A DNA stretch of 64,000 nt from Myxococcota bacterium (GTDB lineage Bacteria; Myxococcota_A; UBA796; JAFGLY01), in assembly GCA_024276675.1 (NCBI GenBank), contig JAJRWT010000063.1, positions 62,001-126,000 on the forward strand. Direction: 5' to 3'. A program made the translations under genes and the position numbers. Below the pieces are notes generated by a model that was given only the letters and a program-made list of their open reading frames with translations, searched no databases and was not told the origin of the DNA. Each line of letters opens with the position of its first letter. Positions within the stretch are counted from its first letter, which is position 1. Shown piece after piece: positions 23,660-32,251 of this stretch.

Positions 23660-26326
23660 ATGAATGCCTTTCTCCCAGCAGCCTTCTTCCTGACACGACT
23701 CCTGCTGGCACAGGACCCGACCGGGCAGGTGCCCGAAACGGCTGCCGAGTCCGCGACCCAACCGGCGCCCCAGGAGCAGGCTCTCACCCCACTGCTGCGT
23801 GAACCCGAGCTTCTGGACTTCTTTCAAGCCCCATACCCCGATGAAGCCCGCAGCCAGGGAATCGAGGGCACCGTAAGACTGCTCATCGAAATCGACGAAA
23901 CAGGCTCCGTGTCAAGCGTCGAAATCCTGGAGGGAGCGGGTTGGGGATTCGACGAAGCGGCCAGTGAGGCCGCTTCCCACTTCCGTTTTTCCCCGGCCGA
24001 GGATGAACGGGGGCCGGTTCCGGTGCTCATCGAGTTCGAATACGGCTTCCAGCTTGCCCCCGATGAAGTCCCTGCGGATACCGACAACAGTACGGACACC
24101 GCAGCACTGGAGCCCGTCAACCTCGATGGGCGGCTGCTGGAAATGGGCACCAGGAGGCCCCTTGAACATTTCCCGGTGCTGCTGGACGACCTTCCCGAGA
24201 TCCAGACCGAGACCGACTCAGACGGTTGCTTCTCGTTTCGAGGCCTGTCCCCCGGGCATCACGAGCTGCGCATCGTCTATCCCGGCTTCGTAGCCCTGGA
24301 AAAAGAGCTGGAGATCCAGGAGGGCGAGCGCCTCTCGTTGAAGCTGTGGATGCGCAACAAGTCCTACGGCGACGACGAGATCGTCGGTGTCTACAGGCGT
24401 GACCGCGAAGAGGTCACCCGCTACACCCTTGACATCAACCAGGTACGCCGTGTCCCGGGCACATTCGGAGATCCCATCCGAGTCATCCAGACATTGCCGG
24501 GCGCGGCTCGCAGCCCCTTTGGCACGGGTCTGTTGATCATCCGCGGGGCCAACCCCGAAGACTCCGCCGTGTACGTGGACGGAATCCGCATCCCACTCAT
24601 CTATCACCTGGGCGGAATCGTGAGCGTACTCAACGCGGACCTGGTGGAGTCGGTGGACTACCTGCCAGGAGCGTACGGCGTGCAATACGGCCGCAGCATG
24701 GGCGGTGTGATAGACGTCCACACCAAGACAACCTACCCGGAGCAACGTCGGCTCGTCTGGTCCACGGACATCCTGGACTCGGGCGGCCTCGTGGAAGGCA
24801 GGGCCGGGAAAAACGACGGATGGGGCTTCGCTGCTGCAGGGCGCAGGAGCTACATCGACCTGTTCATCCCTCTTTTCACGGGTGATTCCGGCATGTTCAT
24901 CAAGCCGCGTTGGCTGGACTACCAGCTCAAGCTGGATCGTCTGGACATGGACGCCGGCAAGCTGAACCTGTTTCTCTTCGGGTTCGACGACATCCTCCAG
25001 GTATCCACCCCGGCAGACCAGGCCCAGGGCACTGACCAGGACACCCAGGGAGACCTGGCCACCAGGTACGGAACCCACCGTTTCACGCTCAACTGGGAAC
25101 GACCACTCGGCCGGGATCTCACGCTACGGCTGGCCCCCAGCCTGGGGCTGGACATCGGGGAGTTGGGCTTCGGCTCCGACATGAACATCGACACCCGGGA
25201 CTGGATGCTGGAGATCAGGGCCGAGCTGCCATGGAAACCATCCCCCGCCTTCTCTTTGACCCCCGGGATCGATCTCATTGCCTCTTATTACTTTTTTGAC
25301 GTTGGTTTTCCAATGGATCCAGCCTACTTCTGGGAAGAGGATCCGTTGGCGGAGCGAGAAGAGTGGAACCTTGAGGACCATGGACTGGGATTGGGACCCG
25401 ACCTGTACCTGGTTTCCGAACTGCGCCCGCTGGCTGACCCCGAAAGGCTCTTGATCACTCCGGGCCTGCGTCTCAACTACACCGCGCTTCAGAACGGATA
25501 CTCCGCTCTTTCACTGGACCCCCGCATCTCGACGCGCTGGTCACTGTTGGACGATGCCGTGGTCAAAGCATCCCTGGGCCTGTACCACCAGCCTCCGCAA
25601 CCTTTTGAAATGTACCGCCCCGACGGCAACGTGGATCTTGGTTACGAGGTTGCCCGAAGCGCCACCGTCGGCTGGGAGTACGAATCTGAACCGGCCTTGT
25701 CGCTGCAGATGGAGATCTTCTACAAGCACCTGGAACATCTGTTGATTCCCAACTGGGAGATCACATCCTGGGATGACCCCTTCTTCAAGGACAACGGCGT
25801 TGGCCGTGTCTACGGAATGGAGTTCCTGCTGAAGCGTGAACAGGTCGACGACCTCTACGGATGGTTGAGTTACACCCTGTCCAGGTCCATGCGGAACGAT
25901 GATCCCCAGGGCGACGGCTACTGGTACCCCTTCGAACTGGATCAGACCCACATCCTGGTGCTGGTTGCCGGCTACAGCCTGCCCCGCGACTTCGAGGTTT
26001 CCACGAAGGTCCAGTACGTTACCGGCAACCCCACCACACCCTATGCCGGTGGAGTCTACGATGTGGACCAGGGTTTCTACTGGCCGTATCAGACCGCCCA
26101 GTACGACAGTGAGCGCCTGCCGCCATACTGGTCCGTGGACCTGCGCCTGGAAAAACTATTCACCTTCCGGCGCTGGCAAATGCGGGCCTACATCGACGCA
26201 CTCAACCTCCTGCACGGAGAAAACCCCGAATACGTCACCTACAACTACGACTACACCGAGTCGGCCTATGTGCATGGGCTGCCTTTGATCATCAATCCCG
26301 GCCTGGATTTCGAGATACGCTTTTGA
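23660..26326 (+). CDS. TonB-dependent receptor with its own N-terminal TonB C-terminal domain
   Basis: The 888-residue outer-membrane protein has a signal peptide at 1-18. A TonB C-terminal domain follows at about 58-132 (YPDEARSQGIEGTVRLLIE, then SSVEILEGAGWGFDEAA). A carboxypeptidase-regulatory-like beta domain (about 153-235), a plug (about 250-360, RVIQTLPGAARSPFG, LIIRGANPEDSAVYVDG, GGVIDVHTK) and a 22-strand-type barrel complete it. It ends in Phe, as outer-membrane barrels do. No obvious TonB box is visible; the region where one would lie is occupied by the TonB-type domain. The gene closes the exbB-exbD-tonB operon, and a lipoprotein follows. Substrate unknown. Confidence 0.88.
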   Translation: MNAFLPAAFFLTRLLLAQDPTGQVPETAAESATQPAPQEQALTPLLREPELLDFFQAPYPDEARSQGIEGTVRLLIEIDETGSVSSVEILEGAGWGFDEAASEAASHFRFSPAEDERGPVPVLIEFEYGFQLAPDEVPADTDNSTDTAALEPVNLDGRLLEMGTRRPLEHFPVLLDDLPEIQTETDSDGCFSFRGLSPGHHELRIVYPGFVALEKELEIQEGERLSLKLWMRNKSYGDDEIVGVYRRDREEVTRYTLDINQVRRVPGTFGDPIRVIQTLPGAARSPFGTGLLIIRGANPEDSAVYVDGIRIPLIYHLGGIVSVLNADLVESVDYLPGAYGVQYGRSMGGVIDVHTKTTYPEQRRLVWSTDILDSGGLVEGRAGKNDGWGFAAAGRRSYIDLFIPLFTGDSGMFIKPRWLDYQLKLDRLDMDAGKLNLFLFGFDDILQVSTPADQAQGTDQDTQGDLATRYGTHRFTLNWERPLGRDLTLRLAPSLGLDIGELGFGSDMNIDTRDWMLEIRAELPWKPSPAFSLTPGIDLIASYYFFDVGFPMDPAYFWEEDPLAEREEWNLEDHGLGLGPDLYLVSELRPLADPERLLITPGLRLNYTALQNGYSALSLDPRISTRWSLLDDAVVKASLGLYHQPPQPFEMYRPDGNVDLGYEVARSATVGWEYESEPALSLQMEIFYKHLEHLLIPNWEITSWDDPFFKDNGVGRVYGMEFLLKREQVDDLYGWLSYTLSRSMRNDDPQGDGYWYPFELDQTHILVLVAGYSLPRDFEVSTKVQYVTGNPTTPYAGGVYDVDQGFYWPYQTAQYDSERLPPYWSVDLRLEKLFTFRRWQMRAYIDALNLLHGENPEYVTYNYDYTESAYVHGLPLIINPGLDFEIRF

Positions 26327-26434
26327 TGGAGCCTGGTCCATGACAGTGGGTCCGGGAATGACCGAACCGATGGCGACCAGTATCCGGCGGCTGTTGTGAA
26401 AAAACGAACCCCACCAGGATATGCAAACAAGAAG

Positions 26435-27358
26435 ATGTCTCGATTCCCGCCAACCAGGCCAGTACTCAGCCCGTTCTCACTGCTGGTGGGTTCAAGCCTG
26501 CTGGGAGGCTGTACTTCGGTGGACTTTTCCGACCCCTGGGTCGTGGACCGTCTGCGGGTGCTGGCGGTGAAGTCCGAGCCGGCGGAACCATCCCCGGGCG
26601 ACACCGCCATGTTGGAAGGCCTGGTGGTGAGCCCGGACGACGATGTGCAGATGGTGCTGTGGTTCGCCTGCCTGGCCGAGTCCGCTGATGACTATGGCTG
26701 CGAAATCGACACGGCCGCCATGGAATCCATCATGGGCACGGACCTGGAGCAACTGAGCAACGATGAAATCCTGGCACTCCAGGAAGAGCTGGAAGATGCC
26801 GGCCTCATCGGAGCGGAGCCATATCTTGATCCATCCTACAGCTTTCCCGCGGACCTCCTGGATGGCATGAGCAAGGAAGAACGCCAGGAGGGTGTGAATC
26901 TTTTCATCCAGATCGCGGCTGTTCCCCAGGGAGCCGCCACTGACTCCGACATCGAGCTGGCCTATAAACGGATACCTGTCAGCCGTGCCAGGACTCCCAA
27001 CGACAACCCGGAAATCCAGGCTCTCGCGGTGGATGGTTTCCAACTCGCCCCGGGCAGCACCCTGGAAGTGGATCCGGGCGAAACCTACCAACTGGACCCG
27101 GTTCTCGCCGACGACGCAATCGAGGACTACTACTACCTGGACAGTGACGGTGAATGGGAGATCAGAACCGAGGAACCCTACTTCGAATTCTATCTTCAAG
27201 AAGGGGGATTCGACTCCTGGTATTCGCTGTATCCCGAGAGTTCGGTATCCTGGACGGCTCCGGTGGCCCCCCTCTTGGAGCAACAGACCATCTGGATCGT
27301 GGTGAAGGACCGGCGCGGCGGTATGAACTGGTGGACCCAGACCGTTACGTACCACTGA
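26435..27358 (+). CDS. Outer-membrane-type lipoprotein next to the TonB receptor
   Basis: The 307-residue product has a signal peptide ending in the lipobox LLGGC, so it is a lipoprotein. The mature part is acidic, contains several paired Cys and Trp, and looks beta-rich (VDRLRVLAVKSEPAEPSPGD; IWIVVKDRRGGMNWW at the end), suggesting Ig-like folds. I recognise no named family. The ATG at 26435 gives a normal signal peptide; a GTG at 26396 in frame would lengthen it by 13 residues. It lies 108 bp after the receptor on the same strand, the position of receptor-partner lipoproteins in other Ton loci, so a substrate-binding accessory role is possible. Confidence 0.65.
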   Translation: MSRFPPTRPVLSPFSLLVGSSLLGGCTSVDFSDPWVVDRLRVLAVKSEPAEPSPGDTAMLEGLVVSPDDDVQMVLWFACLAESADDYGCEIDTAAMESIMGTDLEQLSNDEILALQEELEDAGLIGAEPYLDPSYSFPADLLDGMSKEERQEGVNLFIQIAAVPQGAATDSDIELAYKRIPVSRARTPNDNPEIQALAVDGFQLAPGSTLEVDPGETYQLDPVLADDAIEDYYYLDSDGEWEIRTEEPYFEFYLQEGGFDSWYSLYPESSVSWTAPVAPLLEQQTIWIVVKDRRGGMNWWTQTVTYH

Positions 27359-27443
27359 AGCGCGGATTGCACCCAGAAAGCCGAAAGAAGTCCAGAAATC
27401 CACGTTCTGCAGGCTGGAGGCCGTGAATGGAGAACCGAGACGG

Positions 27444-27878
27444 TCAGGGATGTTCTTCCGTTCCCGGCGAGATGGAGATATTTGAGCTGGCGACGAAGTC
27501 CAGCTTCCGGCAACCCGCCAGTTCCAGGGGGAAACCATCGATGCAGTCGACACCATATGGAACCACCAACCTGCCGACGGTGAAGATATCTGCATTCAAC
27601 GGTACCGAGTAGACCATGCCATCTTCAGGAAGCTGAGCAGCCTTTTCGGTCTCCTGGCAAGAACCGTGAACCTGTGGAATCCAGGCGCTCTTGTCTGGAG
27701 AAAAAAGTTCCAGCCAAACAGGCTGGCAGGCCGTGACGAAGATCTGTTCGTCGCCGGTTTTTCTCACCTTAACCTGAAGCTCCTGCCCGCTGTTCCAACG
27801 ATTCCGTTCCACCTGAAGCTCCAGGGGAGGAGCAGATTGTGCGATGGAAGAGATGAGCAACAAGCCAAGCAAGTCCAT
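27444..27878 (-). CDS. Secreted protein of unknown function
   Basis: The 144-residue product starts MDLLGLLLISSIAQSAPP, a signal peptide, followed by a compact beta-rich domain (LELQVERNRWNSGQELQVKVRKTG, VGRLVVPYGVDC) with four Cys (ACQPV, GSCQE, VDCID, AGCRK) that could form two disulfides. The ATG at 27878 has GGGGGAAA upstream. It converges with the lipoprotein gene and diverges from the gliding-type locus, from which it is separated by a 556-bp gene-free region. It may be monocistronic. No family recognised. Confidence 0.6.
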   Translation of the reverse strand: MDLLGLLLISSIAQSAPPLELQVERNRWNSGQELQVKVRKTGDEQIFVTACQPVWLELFSPDKSAWIPQVHGSCQETEKAAQLPEDGMVYSVPLNADIFTVGRLVVPYGVDCIDGFPLELAGCRKLDFVASSNISISPGTEEHP

Positions 27879-28434
27879 GTTTCCCCCGTATGCACCCTGC
27901 CAGGAGGCCGAGCAGCGGCAAACGATTAAATTTCTTGTAAAAAAGTCGCCGACCTTGTTCCTCGTGAAGCTCAACGGAGCACCGGTAGAAACAACGCCAG
28001 CCCTGACAACGGATAGGCATCATACATGGGCTCTCTATGTCGATCCAGTACTCGAAACAACGACTCTCCACAATGCACCCCAAACCTGGGACATCGGCCA
28101 ACAGCCCAGCACACCCGCCAATTCCTGGACTTGTCCGCCGCGCTTCCCCTCATGGGCATCAGGGCGGGAAGAACTTTCGAGAGACTGTGGCAATCATTGT
28201 GCAATGCTCCTTGACAGCAGCACAGGGCACGCGGTACCTACCCGCTTCTTGCCTCTTGATTCTCTCCTCCCACGAGCGACGGTGTTCCGTCGCCAGGAAA
28301 CGCTCTTCTGTCTCCCCTCACGCACCATCGACGCCCGTCGCCCCACGAGGCACGTGTCGTCATGTCGTGGTATTCTCCGCCAGCCGGGTAATTCAACCTG
28401 TTCAAGTCTGGTCACTTCACCGGAGCCGAGCGAA
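27879..28434. other. 556-bp gene-free region upstream of the glt-like locus
   Basis: An open frame crosses this stretch in phase with the downstream barrel gene, but its product is compositionally unlike a protein and lies upstream of a clear signal peptide, so it is read as non-coding. The region must hold the promoters of the secreted protein (-) and the glt-like operon (+). A sigma54-type element at 28189-28202 is the best candidate for the latter. Confidence 0.5.
28189..28202 (+). promoter_or_regulatory. Possible sigma54 promoter of the glt-like operon
   Basis: TGGCAA-TCATT-GTGCAA has the invariant GG (28189-28190) and GC (28201-28202) with exactly 10 bases between, and matches the TGGCAC-N5-TTGCA consensus at most positions. 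It lies about 233 bp upstream of the first start codon. No enhancer-binding site was identified. Confidence 0.4.
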
Positions 28435-29280
28435 ATGCTGATGGTTCAACGCGTCCTTCGAGTTCTCCCAGCCTCCACACTTCTGGTTTGCTCTCTTTTT
28501 TCCTGCTCAACGGCGGCAGCATCGCCCGCCCGGGAAGCCGTAGAGCGGCTCCACAAAGAGCCAAAAATCAAAGATATCGTTCAAAACCGCTTCTTCCTCA
28601 AGGCAAATCGCTTCGAGGCCACACCCATCGCCGGCTACGTCCCCAACAATCCGTTTGCCAGGCGGTACATCGGCGGCATTCTGCTGGCATACCACTTGAG
28701 CGAGTCCCTGTCTGCCGAAGGGGCCATCATGTACTCGCCCGACCTGGATGTCAACGACTTGAAGGGCCTCACCAGCACCCTGGTACAGATCGCCTATCAG
28801 GGTGATCCCAGCGGGGACTTCCAGCAGCCCGTCGAAAAGATGATCCTTGGTGCCACCTTCGCCGGGCGGTGGGCACCTGTGTACGGGAAGATCAACCTCC
28901 TGGGCGAACAGGTGCTCAACTTCGATTTCTACGGCACGGGCGGCCTGGGCCTGCTCTCCATCTCGGAGTACTACGCCACCTACAACACCGATTACGGAAC
29001 CGGGGCGGAAGGCGGTGACTCCGTCGTCGCACTGGCCCACCAGGAAAACAAGTCCAAGATTGCAGTCAACCTCGGCGTGGGCTTCGACTTCTTCCTGACC
29101 CAGTCCCTCGCCTTGAAGCTGGACGCCCGCAACTATCTCTACGTAGACAGTGAGCCCGACTACGACCCCAACGACAACGGCTCCGAGCCCCTGGGCTCAC
29201 GCCTCTACAACGTCTTCATCGCCTCCGCCGGCATCTCGATCTACCTGCCCAAGATGAAGGAACGCCTTTTCGACTTTTAG
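28435..29280 (+). CDS. gltB: Outer-membrane beta-barrel protein, GltB-like
   Basis: The 281-residue product has a signal peptide (about 1-27) and a short helical lead (REAVERLHKEPKIKDIVQ). It then shows the block KANRFEATPIAGYVPNNPFARRYIGGILLAY, typical of the myxobacterial outer-membrane beta-barrel family (the group called OMP_myx_plus). Strands alternate to a C-terminal AGISIYLPKM. A Cys in the signal region (LFSCST) could be a lipobox. In Myxococcus xanthus GltB and GltA are paired porin-like proteins of the gliding complex, encoded before gltC. Here this gene is followed by a clear paralogue and by a GltC-like gene, so position supports the name. Family assignment is firmer than orthology. 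Confidence 0.62.
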   Translation: MLMVQRVLRVLPASTLLVCSLFSCSTAAASPAREAVERLHKEPKIKDIVQNRFFLKANRFEATPIAGYVPNNPFARRYIGGILLAYHLSESLSAEGAIMYSPDLDVNDLKGLTSTLVQIAYQGDPSGDFQQPVEKMILGATFAGRWAPVYGKINLLGEQVLNFDFYGTGGLGLLSISEYYATYNTDYGTGAEGGDSVVALAHQENKSKIAVNLGVGFDFFLTQSLALKLDARNYLYVDSEPDYDPNDNGSEPLGSRLYNVFIASAGISIYLPKMKERLFDF

Positions 29281-29316
29281 GAAACCCGCGCACACCCTCG
29301 CCAGGGGCCATACACG

Positions 29317-30267
29317 ATGAAGCGAACGACATGCAGCCTGGTTCCCGCACTGCTGGCATTGGCCGGTTTGATCTTCCCGCTCCGCCAGCTCCATGCGACC
29401 ACCAGCATACAAATCGATCTCCACCCGCTTCCCTCCTACGCAACGGATGGGCTCGCGGACGACGACTCCGACGACTCCGACGACCAGTCCCTGGACGAAC
29501 TCCTGGACGATCTTCTCCAGGAAGACGAAGGCGAATCGGTACAAGAGGAACAGGAAGCCATCCGTGAAGACGAGTTGGAAGGGATCGCCGCCACCACGGA
29601 AGAAGTCTACATCCCGCAGGCCGAGACGCAGAAGCGTATCATCAAGACCATCCAAAAGAAGAACTTCTTGAAATTGGGCCGCTTCGAACTCAACCCGAAC
29701 CTGGCGTTCGTCACAAACGATCCTTTCCTGAACCGCTACATCATCGGGACGGGTCTCGCCTACCACGCCACCGAGATCTACGCCATCGAGTTGAACTTCG
29801 GGTACGCGCCGGATCTGGGCGAAGCGCTCTGGAAGCCCCTCACCGATCAGTTGGTCAACAAGAACAACGTCTCCCCTGACATCTCTCCCCTCACGCTCTT
29901 CAGCAACGCCACCTTCGCCTTCTCGCCCATCTACGGCAAAGTTGCCCTGTCCGGCCAAAAGGTGGTCAACTTCGACATCTTCGGGGCTTTTGGAATGGGC
30001 TTCACGCAGACCAAGGAAGATCTGGAAGCACTTCAGGAATCCGAAGTCGATCCATCTCCGGAAGTCGCGGCTACCCATATCCAGATACACCCCACAACCA
30101 ACTTCGGCGGTGGAGTCAGGGTGATCATGGGCGAAAGCTTCGCCATTCGCCTTGAAGGGCGATCCCTCGTCTACATCGAAACCGTCAGTTCCACCACCCT
30201 GGAGATGAAGAGCAACTTCATTCTTCAGCTTGGTTTCTCGTTCTTCTTCCCCGGCATGGAAGACTAG
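29317..30267 (+). CDS. gltA: Outer-membrane beta-barrel protein, GltA-like
   Basis: The 316-residue product has a signal peptide (1-27, cleavage near LHA), then an acidic coil-prone stretch (DDDSDDSDDQSLDELLDDLLQEDEGE) before the barrel. The barrel opens KKNFLKLGRFELNPNLAFVTNDPFLNRYIIG, clearly homologous to the same region of the preceding gene. It ends in LGFSFFFPGMED. GltA in Myxococcus is an outer-membrane component of the gliding adhesion complex. The 36-bp gap before and 54-bp gap after suggest one operon. The acidic N-terminal extension distinguishes it from its neighbour and may bind a periplasmic partner. Confidence 0.62.
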   Translation: MKRTTCSLVPALLALAGLIFPLRQLHATTSIQIDLHPLPSYATDGLADDDSDDSDDQSLDELLDDLLQEDEGESVQEEQEAIREDELEGIAATTEEVYIPQAETQKRIIKTIQKKNFLKLGRFELNPNLAFVTNDPFLNRYIIGTGLAYHATEIYAIELNFGYAPDLGEALWKPLTDQLVNKNNVSPDISPLTLFSNATFAFSPIYGKVALSGQKVVNFDIFGAFGMGFTQTKEDLEALQESEVDPSPEVAATHIQIHPTTNFGGGVRVIMGESFAIRLEGRSLVYIETVSSTTLEMKSNFILQLGFSFFFPGMED

Positions 30268-30321
30268 TCACGAACAGCGTTCACGAGCATCAATATCTCG
30301 CGTTCCCTTCCGGAGCTCTCC

Positions 30322-32172
30322 ATGAAGCTGGTTCGCCAAACCCTGCATTTTTCTCTCACAGCACTGCTCGGCCTGGTTGTCGCCCGAGATGCCTTTGCAT
30401 TATCGTGCACCGAGATCATGAACATGGTGAACGTCAACGTTCCCGTGACCATCATCGTCCAGACCATCGAAGACTCTGGCGAGCAGTTCACCACCGACGA
30501 CATCCGCTGCCTGGTGAACGAAGGTGCTCCATCTGAAGTCATAACAGCAGCCAAGACCCTGACCGCTGGAGCCGATTCCGGGAGCAGCCTGCAACGGGGC
30601 GACGTGGGAGTATCCCGCCAGAACCGCTCTCAGGATATCTTCGGTGATGACGAACAGGCCCTGGGCCAGGATCGGACGGGCAATCAGTACACCACTACTG
30701 GATCATCAGCCCCGGATCCCGATCAAATCAAAGAGGCCATCAAGCTGTTTCGCGCCAAGAAACCCCTCACGGCCAGCCTCATGCTCTATGAGCTTCTGGA
30801 AGACGGCACCTTTCCGGAACACGAGGCCAAGATCCAGTACTACCTGGCACGCTGTCTCTACGACCTCAACATGTACCACACGTCGCAGTACTATTTCCTG
30901 CAGGTGCTGCGCAAGGGCACCCAGAATCCCTATTTCAAACATGCACTTCCCAAGTTGGTGGCCATAGCTCGCTACACCGGCGACAACTCCGAACTCATCC
31001 GGGTAGTGGCCAAGGTACCCCCCGACGCCTTCCCACGTTCTGCCCGCAACCACCTCTACTACCTCATGGGAGTACGCTTCTTCGAAGAAGACGACCTCTC
31101 CCACGCCAGAAAGTACTTCAGCCAGATCTCGTCCAAGTCCGAATTGTACCTTCGCTCCAAGTACTACGAGGGGATCATCTTCAACAAACAGGGAAAACTC
31201 AAGAGCGCGGTAAGGGCTTTCCGAGACGTGGTCCGTGAAGAAGTGGAGTTGGCCAGTCCCGAAGAACTGCAACGCGTCCGGGATCTGCAGAACCTCGCTC
31301 TCATCGACATCGCGCGAGTCTACTACTCCATCCAGCGTTTCGAAGAAGCCGCCAAGTACTACGCCCTGGTGGATCGTGACAGCACATACTGGCCCGAAGC
31401 TCTCTTCGAATCGGCCTGGGCAAAGTTCATGCTCAACGACCTGAACATGGCGTTGGGGCAAATCCTCACTGCGCAGAGTCCCTTCTTCATCGCCGACAAC
31501 TACATCCCCGAAGCCAACATCCTGAAAGCGCTGACCTTCTTCAATCTATGCGAATACGACGAAGTAGAACGTCTGCTCCTGAAATTCGAGGATCAGACGA
31601 GGCCCATGTACACAGAACTCAAGGGTTTTGTCCAGAGCTACGCCACCACCGAAGGCAAGAAGCTGGCTGATCAGGCCTACGAAACCTACTTCGAACGCTG
31701 GCCCAGGAACTCCACGCTGCAACGCTCGATATTCGATAGAATCCTACGCAACAAGGATCTCGCCGGCATCATAAACCAGCTACAGATAATGGACGCCGAA
31801 GTGGATCTAATCGACAACCAGAAAACCCGCTGGCGCGAATCGGCTGGCGCCCATCTCAAGAAGATCATCGAAGCCAACCGTCAACGGTACAAGCGTCGAG
31901 CTGGTCTCCTCTTCCTCAGCGAAGCCGCACGGCTCACCGCCTACCTGGGTGACATGTTGTCGCAATCTGAAATCATTCGTTTTGAAGTAGTGGACGCTCA
32001 ACGAGTGGACTACCAGTTCAAGATGCAGAACCCCGATCTCGAAGACTCCTTCAAGGGTCTGGAACTGGATTTCGCCACGTCGGTGGATTTCATCTACTGG
32101 CCCTTCAACGGCGAATTCTGGCAAGACGAGCTTGGCTACTACCATTACACCGAGCAGGGCTCCTGCAGGTAG
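30322..32172 (+). CDS. gltC: TPR protein, GltC-like
   Basis: The 616-residue product has a signal peptide (about 1-26) followed by a small N-terminal domain with Cys29 and Cys61 (SCTEIMN to DIRCLVNEG). A Gln/Ser/Asp linker follows, then a long array of TPR-like helical pairs from about residue 130 to 470 (KIQYYLARCLYDLNMYHTSQYYFLQVL, YYEGIIFNKQGKLKSAVRAF, RVYYSIQRFEEAAKYYALV). It is expected in the periplasm or at the inner face of the outer membrane. In Myxococcus gltC follows gltB and gltA, as here. A GGAG ribosome site precedes the ATG. The exact number of repeats was not determined. Confidence 0.65.
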   Translation: MKLVRQTLHFSLTALLGLVVARDAFALSCTEIMNMVNVNVPVTIIVQTIEDSGEQFTTDDIRCLVNEGAPSEVITAAKTLTAGADSGSSLQRGDVGVSRQNRSQDIFGDDEQALGQDRTGNQYTTTGSSAPDPDQIKEAIKLFRAKKPLTASLMLYELLEDGTFPEHEAKIQYYLARCLYDLNMYHTSQYYFLQVLRKGTQNPYFKHALPKLVAIARYTGDNSELIRVVAKVPPDAFPRSARNHLYYLMGVRFFEEDDLSHARKYFSQISSKSELYLRSKYYEGIIFNKQGKLKSAVRAFRDVVREEVELASPEELQRVRDLQNLALIDIARVYYSIQRFEEAAKYYALVDRDSTYWPEALFESAWAKFMLNDLNMALGQILTAQSPFFIADNYIPEANILKALTFFNLCEYDEVERLLLKFEDQTRPMYTELKGFVQSYATTEGKKLADQAYETYFERWPRNSTLQRSIFDRILRNKDLAGIINQLQIMDAEVDLIDNQKTRWRESAGAHLKKIIEANRQRYKRRAGLLFLSEAARLTAYLGDMLSQSEIIRFEVVDAQRVDYQFKMQNPDLEDSFKGLELDFATSVDFIYWPFNGEFWQDELGYYHYTEQGSCR

Positions 32173-32251
32173 AGCCGCGGGACACGGCCGCTCCGGCCTC
32201 CGGACACAAGAACACGAAAAAGAGGCCGGCCCAAAGCTAGGAGTTACACCC

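Noticed and set aside
27844..28434. Plus-strand open frame continuing into the GltB-like gene
   Set aside because: The product up to 28434 has no protein-like composition and would bury the signal peptide.
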